This document shows positions 1-5,070 of a stretch of 5,070 nucleotides of DNA, piece after piece. Each line of letters opens with the position of its first letter. Within the stretch, counting starts at the first letter, position 1. Made by a program: the position numbers and the translations under genes. The stretch comes from an uncultured Collinsella sp. (GTDB lineage: Bacteria; Actinomycetota; Coriobacteriia; Coriobacteriales; Coriobacteriaceae). A model generated the notes under the pieces. That model worked only from the letters and a program-made list of their open reading frames with translations. It ran no database searches and was not told the origin of the DNA. The stretch is from the NCBI GenBank assembly GCA_902475375.1, contig CABRZC010000122.1, positions 1-5,070 on the forward strand, written 5' to 3'.

Positions 1-927
1 TAAGAGCTTTGTGCTGGCATCTTCGCGTTCCAAGTCAACGGAAAAACCGAGTCCATACTCCAGAGTTATCTCTTCCATAAAGGTATTAGGGCAGACCAAA
101 ATCGGCTTCCCAAGCTCGGCGGCATAATATAACTTGTTGGACAGAGCGTAATCAAGAAACGGGCTGTTGTTCCCGTACAGGTTGAAGAGCAGGTCTGCAC
201 CTTCTAGTAAGTTTACGGTTTGGGAAGGGTAAAAAGAATCCTGAAAGGAAACCCCTTCAATATCCAAGTCTCCGCAAGTGTTCTTCAGCGCGAGTGCGCC
301 AGCGCCGACGAAAGAGACTCTGAATCTCTCGTCATTAGAAAAAGCCTTTATGAGCTTGCGGCACTGATCATGAAAACGAATCGAGCCCAAGAAAACGATA
401 TTGATGGGGCCTTGCGCCGCCGACGAAGGCTCGCTTCTATAAAGTCCCGGATGATTATTGTGCAGCAAGTGATACTCCACACCCGAGGGCAAAAATTTCG
501 CATAACCGGGAGATGAGATGAAATTGGCATAGGAGCACCCAAAGAGGGACTTCTCAATGCCCCGCACAAAAGGAAGCTTCTCGAAGCAATAATCGCGAAT
601 ATCGCAGATGTATTTTTCTTGATAATGCCTCTTCAGATAAGAGGATAGGAGCAGTGCCGCCTGGGTTTGCAGTAACACGATACCGTCATAGTTCTTTTTC
701 CGAAGACAATCCTTGGCGAATGAGCAAAAACCGGCGTAGCCGGTCAGCTTGTCGAGCTTGCTCTCGCCCTTTGACTTGTAAGGGATAGCGTTAGCGCGGG
801 CTATCCTGCAAGAGACGTCGCCACGGCTCCAGTAGAGGAAGTCGTACTCACCTTCAAAGCAGGACTCATAGGCTTCGATATACGGCGTCTGGTAGCAATC
901 TCCAGTGGAAACGAATAGGAAAGGCAT
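1..927 (-). CDS. Putative GT-B glycosyltransferase, C-terminus cut by left window edge
   Basis: The frame is open from ATG at 927-925 to the left edge (309 codons, no stop), so the C-terminus is missing. I translated it by hand. The protein looks like a cytoplasmic GT-B glycosyltransferase acting in polysaccharide repeat-unit assembly. The N-terminal half (about 1-165) has short hydrophobic strands (MPFLFVSTG at 1-9, GIVLLQ at 82-87), a DIRDY motif at 109-113 resembling the DIRD of WbuB-like GT4 enzymes, and SSPGYAKFLP at 138-147. The C-terminal half opens with NIVFLGSIRF (176-185), then KLIKAF, FVGAG (206-210) and NKLYYAAELGKPILV (264-278), which matches the donor-binding 'K..e....GkPii' region. 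No signal peptide or membrane segment is seen. It starts 6 bases after the fnlC stop, so it is probably cotranscribed. GC is about 48% (29/60 in 1-60, 28/60 in 301-360), well below fnlABC. The fold is fairly sure; donor, acceptor and exact family are not known. Confidence 0.8.
   Translation of the reverse strand, partial: MPFLFVSTGDCYQTPYIEAYESCFEGEYDFLYWSRGDVSCRIARANAIPYKSKGESKLDKLTGYAGFCSFAKDCLRKKNYDGIVLLQTQAALLLSSYLKRHYQEKYICDIRDYCFEKLPFVRGIEKSLFGCSYANFISSPGYAKFLPSGVEYHLLHNNHPGLYRSEPSSAAQGPINIVFLGSIRFHDQCRKLIKAFSNDERFRVSFVGAGALALKNTCGDLDIEGVSFQDSFYPSQTVNLLEGADLLFNLYGNNSPFLDYALSNKLYYAAELGKPILVCPNTFMEEITLEYGLGFSVDLEREDASTKLL
726..744 (-). terminator. Terminator-like hairpin inside the distal glycosyltransferase gene
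   Basis: On the minus strand, ACCGGC-TAC-GCCGGT is a perfect 6-bp stem with a 3-base loop, followed directly by TTTT (a run of five T including the last stem base). This resembles a short intrinsic terminator in the sense direction, but it lies about 185 bases into the coding frame (codons 62-67, TGYAGF). It may be coincidental coding sequence or a weak attenuation or pause site. Confidence 0.25.
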
Positions 928-933
928 GTCTGG

Positions 934-2118
934 CTAAGCCCCCTTCCTCCACACCATCTTGTCCACGACGCCGGTGTAGCTCTGGATGATCTTGACCACC
1001 TTGGTGGAGACGGTCTCGTCGGCGTAGTCGGGAACGGGCGCCTCGGGAAGCGACCCCTCGGCGTCGAGCTCGACGGCGGTGTGGACGGCCTGGAGCAGGC
1101 CGCGCTCGCTGATGCCGGCGAGCGTGAAGCACGCCTTGTCCAATGCCTCGGGGCGCTCGGTGGAGGTGCGGATGCACACCGCCGGGAACGGGCGGCCGAC
1201 GCTAGCGAAGAAGCTCGACTCCTCGGGCAGCGTGCCCGAATCGGAGACCACCGCGAAGGCGTTCATCTGAAGGCAGTTGTAGTCGTGGAAGCCCATGGGC
1301 TCGTGCATGCGCACGCGCGGGTCAAGCTCGAAGCCGGTGGCCTCCAGGCGCTTGCGGGAGCGAGGGTGGCAGGAGTACAGGATCGGCATGTCGTATTTCT
1401 CCGCAAGCGCGTTGATAGCGGTGAACAGGCTCGTGAAGTTCGCCTCGGTGTCGATGTTCTCCTCGCGGTGGGCGGACAGCAGCATGTAGCGCTTGGGCTC
1501 AAGGCCGAGCTCGGTCAGGACGTCGGAGGCCTCGATCTTGCCCAGGTTGGCGCGCAGGACCTCGGCCATGGGCGAGCCAGTGACGTAAGTGCGCTCCGGG
1601 GCGCAGCCGGTGTCCTTCAGGTAGCGGCGGGCGTGCTCGGAGTATGCCAGGTTGACGTCGGAGATCACGTCGACGATGCGGCGGTTGGTCTCCTCGGGCA
1701 GGCACTCGTCCTTGCAGCGGTTGCCCGCCTCCATGTGGAAGATGGGGATGTGGATCCTCTTGGCCGCGATGGCGGACAGACAGCTGTTGGTGTCACCCAG
1801 GATGAGAAGGGCGTCGGGCTGCACCTGCACCATGAGCTTGTAGCTCGCGGCGATGATATTGCCCACGGTCTCGCCCAGGTCGGCGCCTACGGCGTCCAGG
1901 TAGACGTCGGGGGCGTCCAGCGACAGGTCGCGGAAGAAGATGCCGTTGAGCGTGTAGTCGTAGTTCTGGCCGGTGTGCGCCAGCAGGCAGTCGAAGTGGC
2001 GGCGGCACTTCTTGATGACCTCGGACAGGCGGATGACCTCGGGGCGGGTGCCCACGATGATCAGCAGCTTCAGGCGGCCGTCATCCTTGAATGCGATATC
2101 GGAATAGTCCTTGCCCAT
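934..2118 (-). CDS. fnlC: UDP-N-acetylglucosamine 2-epimerase family enzyme FnlC/CapG (last step to UDP-L-FucNAc)
   Basis: A 394-aa non-hydrolysing UDP-HexNAc 2-epimerase of the WecB superfamily, complete. Established role of FnlC/CapG/WbjD: C-2 epimerisation of UDP-N-acetyl-L-pneumosamine (L-talo) to UDP-L-FucNAc in the cytoplasm. Seen: GTRPEVIRLS at 23-32, HTGQNYDYTLN at 48-58 (typical of the FnlC branch rather than housekeeping WecB/MnaA), GDTNS at 108-112, HMEAGNR at 128-134, PEETNRR at 141-147, SAHREEN at 215-221, SCHPRS at 249-254, SDSGT at 292-296 with EE at 299-300, and RTSTERPE at 317-324. By alignment in mind to WecB, D109, E130, E142/E143 and H217 occupy the catalytic positions. 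The start ATG lies 4 bases after the fnlB stop behind GAGGAGG at 9-base spacing. About 16 residues precede the Rossmann strand, a modest extension. Position after fnlA and fnlB supports FnlC over a ManNAc-making WecB. Confidence 0.93.
   Translation of the reverse strand: MGKDYSDIAFKDDGRLKLLIIVGTRPEVIRLSEVIKKCRRHFDCLLAHTGQNYDYTLNGIFFRDLSLDAPDVYLDAVGADLGETVGNIIAASYKLMVQVQPDALLILGDTNSCLSAIAAKRIHIPIFHMEAGNRCKDECLPEETNRRIVDVISDVNLAYSEHARRYLKDTGCAPERTYVTGSPMAEVLRANLGKIEASDVLTELGLEPKRYMLLSAHREENIDTEANFTSLFTAINALAEKYDMPILYSCHPRSRKRLEATGFELDPRVRMHEPMGFHDYNCLQMNAFAVVSDSGTLPEESSFFASVGRPFPAVCIRTSTERPEALDKACFTLAGISERGLLQAVHTAVELDAEGSLPEAPVPDYADETVSTKVVKIIQSYTGVVDKMVWRKGA
939..950 (-). promoter_or_regulatory. 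Purine-rich Shine-Dalgarno region for the distal glycosyltransferase
   Basis: GGAGGAAGGGGG on the minus strand forms the last codons of fnlC. The AAGGGGG part is about 11 bases from the ATG at 927, and the better GGAGG core is about 18 bases away, which is long. The site supports initiation at 927, but its spacing is less ideal than for fnlB or fnlC. Confidence 0.5.
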
Positions 2119-2122
2119 GCGG

Positions 2123-3340
2123 CTAGACCTCCTCGTAGTAGGTGTCGGGGTTCTCGGGGTCGAAGGGCTCGTTGGCCCACATGACCGTCACAAGGTCCTC
2201 GGTGTCGGACAGGTTGGTGATGGAGTGCGTGTAGCCCGGGATCATTTCCACGGCGCGCATGTCAGTGCCGCTCACCACGTACTCGTCGACGGGGAACGGG
2301 TTCCCCTCTGAGTCCTCCCCCACCATCCTCAACTTGATCGACGCGGTGCCGGAGACCACCAGGAACCTCTCCCACTTGCTCATGTGCCAGTGGTTGCCCT
2401 TGGTGATGCCGGGCCTCGAGACGTTGATGGAGACCTGGCCGCGCTCCGGCGTGCGCAGGAACTCGGTGAACGAGCCGCGCGCGTCCGTGTTGGGTCTGAG
2501 GCCGTAGGCGAAGTGCCCCGGCTCGTAGTAGGACAGGAACGTGCTCCAGAGCTTCTTGGAGAAGGAGCCCTCGGTGAGGTCGGGGACCGACAGCGTCTCG
2601 CGGCTGTCGCGGAAGCAGCCGAGCAGGTAGACGATCTCGCCAAGGGTCTTCACGTCGGTCCCGGGGACGTAGCAGAAGCTATCGCCCTCGACGCGCTCCA
2701 GCCCCTCATAGCCGCAGCGGTGCTCCTCCCCCAGCAGGGCGCCCAGCATCTCGTCGACGAGGTCGTCGATGTAGAGGAGCTCCAGCTCCACCGAGGGGTC
2801 GTTGACGGTGTAGGGGCGGCCGTTGGCGATGGCGTCGCAGAAGGTGGCCACGGCGGAGTTGTAGCGCGGGCGGCACCACTTGCCGTAGAGGTTCGGGAAG
2901 CGGTAGATGAGCACGGGCGCCCCCGTGCGCTCCGAGTACTCCCGGAACAGGCCCTCCCCCGCGAGCTTCGACTCGCCGTATACGGAGCCCTCGAAGCGGC
3001 CGGACAGGCTCGCTTGCGCGGAGCTGGAGAGCATGACGGGGCATTTGTTGCCGTGGCGCTCGAGGGCGTCCAGCAGCGTGGAGGCGAAACCGAAGTTGCC
3101 CTCCATGAACTCGGACTGGTCCTTGGGACGGTTGACGCCGGCCAGGTTGAAGACGAAGTCGGCGCGGGAGCAGTACTCCTCCAGCTCCCCGGGGTTCGAG
3201 TCGATGTCGTACTCCATGACCTCGAGGGAAAGAAGGCCCGCGAATTTCTCGCGGCGGTCCTTGCCATCGCGGATGTTCTTCAGCGCGCAGCAGAGGTTCC
3301 TCCCGACGAAGCCCCTGGCGCCGGTGACGAGTACGCGCAC
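2123..3340 (-). CDS. fnlB: FnlB/CapF bifunctional SDR reductase-cupin (UDP-L-FucNAc pathway)
   Basis: A 405-aa two-domain enzyme. In the CapF family the cupin domain epimerises C-3 of the 4-keto sugar made by CapE, and the SDR domain then reduces C-4 with NADPH to give UDP-N-acetyl-L-pneumosamine. Seen: Rossmann motif TGARGFVG at 6-13, NLAGVNRPKD at 65-74, SSS at 105-107, catalytic YGESK at 121-125 (Y121, K125), RFPNLYGKW at 147-155, and IDDLVDEM at 191-198. The cupin domain spans about 285-395: PGITKGNHWHMSKWERFLVV (310-329) gives likely metal-binding H317 and H319 with E324, and PGYTHSI (368-374) adds H372. The frame is open back to 3478, but that stretch overlaps fnlA and precedes the Rossmann strand. 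The GTG at 3340-3338, 1 base after the fnlA stop and 9 bases from GAGGCGG, is therefore the start. The product is somewhat longer than the roughly 370 aa usual for CapF. Confidence 0.93.
   Translation of the reverse strand: MRVLVTGARGFVGRNLCCALKNIRDGKDRREKFAGLLSLEVMEYDIDSNPGELEEYCSRADFVFNLAGVNRPKDQSEFMEGNFGFASTLLDALERHGNKCPVMLSSSAQASLSGRFEGSVYGESKLAGEGLFREYSERTGAPVLIYRFPNLYGKWCRPRYNSAVATFCDAIANGRPYTVNDPSVELELLYIDDLVDEMLGALLGEEHRCGYEGLERVEGDSFCYVPGTDVKTLGEIVYLLGCFRDSRETLSVPDLTEGSFSKKLWSTFLSYYEPGHFAYGLRPNTDARGSFTEFLRTPERGQVSINVSRPGITKGNHWHMSKWERFLVVSGTASIKLRMVGEDSEGNPFPVDEYVVSGTDMRAVEMIPGYTHSITNLSDTEDLVTVMWANEPFDPENPDTYYEEV
2128..2134 (-). promoter_or_regulatory. Strong Shine-Dalgarno site for fnlC
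   Basis: GAGGAGG on the minus strand is 9 bases before the fnlC ATG. It overlaps the last sense codons of fnlB, where it encodes the terminal Glu-Glu, so ribosomes ending fnlB sit at the fnlC initiation site. Confidence 0.8.
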
Positions 3341-3341
3341 C

Positions 3342-4403
3342 CTACTGCACCGCCTCGTGCTCGCGGCCCTCGAGCGCCAGCTGCACGTACTCGGCGGTCT
3401 TGATCTTGGCGATGGTGCCCTCCACGTCGAGCCTCTCGGTGTTGTGGGAGGTGTAGGACTCGTCGGCCTGGGTCTCAACCTCGCCGTCCACGACGAACTT
3501 GTCGTAGTTCAGGTCGCGCGAGTCGCAGGCCACGCGGTAGTAGCCGCCCATGTCCTCGGCGCGCAGGCGCTCCTCGCGGGTCATGAGGGTCTCGTAGAGC
3601 TTCTCGCCGTGGCGGGTGCCGATGACCTGGGTGCCCACGCGGCCGAAGACCTCCTGCACGGCCTCGGCGAGGTCGCCGATGGTCGACGCCGGCGCCTTCT
3701 GTATGAACAGGTCGCCGGGGTTGGCGTGCTCGAAGGCGAATTGCACCAGGTCGACGGCCTCGTCCAGGTTCATGAGGAAGCGGGTCATGTTGGGGTCGGT
3801 GACCGTCAGCGGCTCGCCCTTCCTGATGCGGTCGATGAACAGCGGGATGACCGAGCCGCGCGAGCACATGACGTTGCCGTAGCGGGTGCAGCAGATGGTG
3901 GTGCGGCCGGCGCCGTTGCGGGCGTTGGCGTAGATGATGGACTCCATCATGGCCTTGGACTTGCCCATGGCGTTGATGGGGTATGCGGCCTTGTCGGTGG
4001 ACAGGCACACGACGCGGTCGACGCCCTCCTCGATCGCGGCGTGGAGCACGTTGTCCGTGCCGATGACGTTGGTGCGCACGGCCTCCATGGGGAAGAACTC
4101 GCAGGAGGGAACCTGCTTGAGGGCGGCGGCATGGAAGATGTAGTCAACGCCGTGCATGGCGTCGCGCACACTCTGGGCGTTGCGGACGTCGCCGATGAAG
4201 AAGCGGACCTTGGAGGCGAGCTCGGGCGACTTCTCCTGCAGGCGGTGACGCATGTCGTCCTGCTTCTTCTCGTCGCGCGAGAAGATGCGGATCTCGGCCA
4301 GGTCGGTGTTCATGAAGTGCTTGAGCACGGTGTTGCCGAACGAGCCGGTGCCTCCCGTGATCATCAGGGTCTTACCATCAAAAACGGATAAATTATTTGT
4401 CAT
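3342..4403 (-). CDS. fnlA: FnlA/CapE UDP-GlcNAc 4,6-dehydratase/5-epimerase
   Basis: A 353-aa extended SDR of the polysaccharide-biosynthesis-protein (CapD/FlaA1-like) group, complete. Established role of FnlA/CapE/WbjB: the first committed step to UDP-L-FucNAc, converting UDP-GlcNAc to the 4-keto-6-deoxy-L-arabino sugar nucleotide, NADP(H)-dependent and cytoplasmic. Seen: GGTGSFG at 17-23, FSRDEKKQ at 41-48, GDVRN at 71-75, HAAALKQVP at 91-99, TNVIGT at 111-116, STDKAAYPINAMGKSK at 135-150, TRYGNVMCSRGSVIP at 173-187, TRFLM at 207-211, and HGEKLYE at 265-271. D137 and K138 are the dehydratase residues. M146 replaces the usual SDR tyrosine, as in CapE. No transmembrane segments precede the SDR domain, so this is the soluble short form, not a CapD/PglF-type membrane dehydratase. 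The ATG overlaps the upstream gene by 11 bases and has AAAGGA at 7-base spacing. The first 10-11 codons are AT-rich; the rest is GC-rich. Confidence 0.95.
   Translation of the reverse strand: MTNNLSVFDGKTLMITGGTGSFGNTVLKHFMNTDLAEIRIFSRDEKKQDDMRHRLQEKSPELASKVRFFIGDVRNAQSVRDAMHGVDYIFHAAALKQVPSCEFFPMEAVRTNVIGTDNVLHAAIEEGVDRVVCLSTDKAAYPINAMGKSKAMMESIIYANARNGAGRTTICCTRYGNVMCSRGSVIPLFIDRIRKGEPLTVTDPNMTRFLMNLDEAVDLVQFAFEHANPGDLFIQKAPASTIGDLAEAVQEVFGRVGTQVIGTRHGEKLYETLMTREERLRAEDMGGYYRVACDSRDLNYDKFVVDGEVETQADESYTSHNTERLDVEGTIAKIKTAEYVQLALEGREHEAVQ
3350..3356 (-). promoter_or_regulatory. Shine-Dalgarno site deciding the GTG start of fnlB
   Basis: GAGGCGG on the minus strand lies 9 bases before the GTG at 3340 and is embedded in the last codons of fnlA. 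It supports the short GTG start over in-frame extensions reaching back into fnlA, because the Rossmann strand follows immediately (RVLVTG). Confidence 0.75.
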
Positions 4404-5070
4404 GCTTGGTTCCTTTCAGGGCTTCCAGCGCATTTATTAACGTTGTAAAGAACGATTCACGCGAGTAATGCTCGTTGCAATATTTCCTAGCACGCTTGCC
4501 TAATGCAGCTCTTTCCTCACCCGAAAGGGCTGCCAATTCGCGACAACACCTGACAAGTCCTTGTACGTCTTCTGCTTCGCAACAAAATCCGCATTTGGAA
4601 TCATCAAGAACACGTCGCGCTTCCCCCGTCACCGTACCGATTACTGGTTTTCCAGCGGCCATGTACGATTGAATTTTGCGAGGGAGCGTATATCCAAGAA
4701 TGGGGCTATTGGCAAAAGTCGCCACCATCGCATCAGCACGTGAATAATAGGCAGGCATTTCTTCGATAGAGTGTCTGCCGTGGAAAACTACGTTGCAAGC
4801 ATCACGATCGCTTGCAAGCTTTTTACAGGCATCCAGCTCCGTGCCAGAGCCAACAATATGGAAAACGAACGGCTCATCCTTCAGGACGCTTGCAGCCTCA
4901 ATAAGCGTTTGCACCGACTGCGCGGAGCCGATGTTACCTGCGAACATCAGGTTTAACTTATCAGTTGGGAATCGGTCAGAGTCAAGTGCGCATTCGATGG
5001 CAGTCGCATCAGAAAAAGCATCCTCGGCGAATTGCGGCAAATATATGCCGCGGATCTTTCTTCCCAACAG
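4393..5070 (-). CDS. GT4 glycosyltransferase, WbuB-like, C-terminal part (N-terminus beyond right edge)
   Basis: The frame is open to the right edge and ends in TAA at 4395-4393, giving 225 residues. A TTG at 5067 could formally begin an ORF, but homology-type reasoning says this is the interior of a roughly 400-aa GT-B enzyme. The fragment starts at the linker IYLPQFAEDAF (9-19), a signature seen before the donor domain in WbuB-like GT4 enzymes. It continues with NLMFAGNIGSAQSVQTLIEA (40-59, nucleotide-sugar loop), FHIVGSGTE (70-78), HGRHSIEEMP (98-107, with E103/E104) and LPRKIQSYMAAGKPVIG (129-145, donor-binding region). It overlaps fnlA by 11 bases, so translation is likely coupled. E. 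coli O26 WbuB is associated with FucNAc transfer, so an L-FucNAc transferase role is plausible here but unproven. GC is about 52% (31/60 in 4621-4680). Nine cysteines occur in 225 residues, including CGFCC at 160-164. Confidence 0.85.
   Translation of the reverse strand: MLGRKIRGIYLPQFAEDAFSDATAIECALDSDRFPTDKLNLMFAGNIGSAQSVQTLIEAASVLKDEPFVFHIVGSGTELDACKKLASDRDACNVVFHGRHSIEEMPAYYSRADAMVATFANSPILGYTLPRKIQSYMAAGKPVIGTVTGEARRVLDDSKCGFCCEAEDVQGLVRCCRELAALSGEERAALGKRARKYCNEHYSRESFFTTLINALEALKGTKHDK
4411..4416 (-). promoter_or_regulatory. Shine-Dalgarno site for fnlA inside the upstream glycosyltransferase
   Basis: AAAGGA on the minus strand is 7 bases before the fnlA ATG at 4403. It lies inside the coding end of the upstream glycosyltransferase and supports the start that gives the 11-base overlap. 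Confidence 0.7.

Larger units (their letters stand above)
934..4375 (-). other. GC-rich UDP-L-FucNAc synthesis block between lower-GC glycosyltransferases
   Basis: The block has 43/60 GC in 1081-1140 and 42/60 in 2581-2640, against 28-31/60 in the three flanking stretches counted. Its edges fall near the fnlC stop and within the first codons of fnlA, so the three enzymes appear to form one compositional and functional module. Confidence 0.65.

Noticed and set aside
220..516. Plus-strand 98-codon frame within the distal glycosyltransferase
   Set aside because: It lies opposite a continuous 309-codon frame with GT-B motifs, has no domain and no neighbouring gene on its strand.
1081..2184. Plus-strand open frame (367 codons) antisense to fnlC
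   Set aside because: It has the same GC-driven shadow pattern, no domain motifs, and lies opposite an unmistakable epimerase.
2384..3403. Plus-strand open frame (339 codons) antisense to fnlB
   Set aside because: The composition is shadow-like and no motif is seen. The minus strand carries a clear two-domain CapF enzyme.
3341..3478. N-terminal 46-codon extension of fnlB
   Set aside because: It would overlap fnlA by over 130 bases, is rich in P, R, S and T as expected of an out-of-frame reading, and precedes the Rossmann strand that should begin the protein.
2907..4391. Long plus-strand open frame (494 codons) antisense to fnlA and fnlB
   Set aside because: Its protein is low-complexity (rich in V, G, A, H, L, D) with no recognisable domain, and it runs exactly opposite well-supported genes. 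Codon bias in GC-rich genes keeps antisense frames open.
5065..5067. TTG as a true start of the right-hand glycosyltransferase
   Set aside because: The frame is open through the window edge and the fragment lacks the acceptor-binding N-terminal domain, so this is an internal leucine codon of a truncated gene.
1..5070. CRISPR array, tRNA/rRNA, insertion sequence or novel defence system
   Set aside because: No spaced direct repeats, transposase motifs, terminal inverted repeats or RNA-gene signatures were seen. The window is almost fully occupied by five polysaccharide genes.

Overview
The window holds five consecutive genes, all on the minus strand, packed head to tail with almost no intergenic DNA. 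They form part of a surface-polysaccharide (capsule, exopolysaccharide or cell-wall glycan) locus. Read in transcription order, from the right edge to the left, they are: (1) the C-terminal part of a GT-B glycosyltransferase of WbuB/GT4 type, cut by the right edge; (2) fnlA/capE; (3) fnlB/capF; (4) fnlC/capG; (5) a second GT-B-like glycosyltransferase, cut by the left edge before its stop codon.

Genes 2-4 are a complete set of the three enzymes that convert UDP-GlcNAc to UDP-N-acetyl-L-fucosamine (UDP-L-FucNAc). FnlA does 4,6-dehydration and 5-epimerisation. FnlB, an SDR reductase fused to a cupin, does 3-epimerisation and 4-reduction. FnlC does the final 2-epimerisation. The two flanking glycosyltransferases presumably build the repeat unit, and one may use UDP-L-FucNAc, but their donors and acceptors cannot be read from sequence. 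No initiating phosphoglycosyltransferase, flippase, polymerase or chain-length regulator lies inside the window, so the locus must continue on both sides.

Junctions are tight: an 11-base overlap (gene 1/fnlA), then gaps of 1, 4 and 6 bases. Each downstream start has a purine-rich Shine-Dalgarno stretch embedded in the end of the upstream gene. This points to one polycistronic message with translational coupling. No promoter or intergenic regulatory region is visible, and there is no stretch over 300 bases without a gene.

Base composition is mosaic. The sugar-nucleotide block (about 934-4375) is GC-rich, about 70% in the 60-base stretches I counted, while both glycosyltransferases are near 50%. 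The host therefore looks like a high-GC organism carrying exchangeable, lower-GC glycosyltransferase cassettes. High GC, strong Shine-Dalgarno sites, a GTG start and cysteine-rich proteins would fit an anaerobic actinobacterium such as a member of the Coriobacteriia, but this is a low-confidence inference. I see no new system here: the window is a recognisable L-FucNAc polysaccharide locus with some details worth checking.
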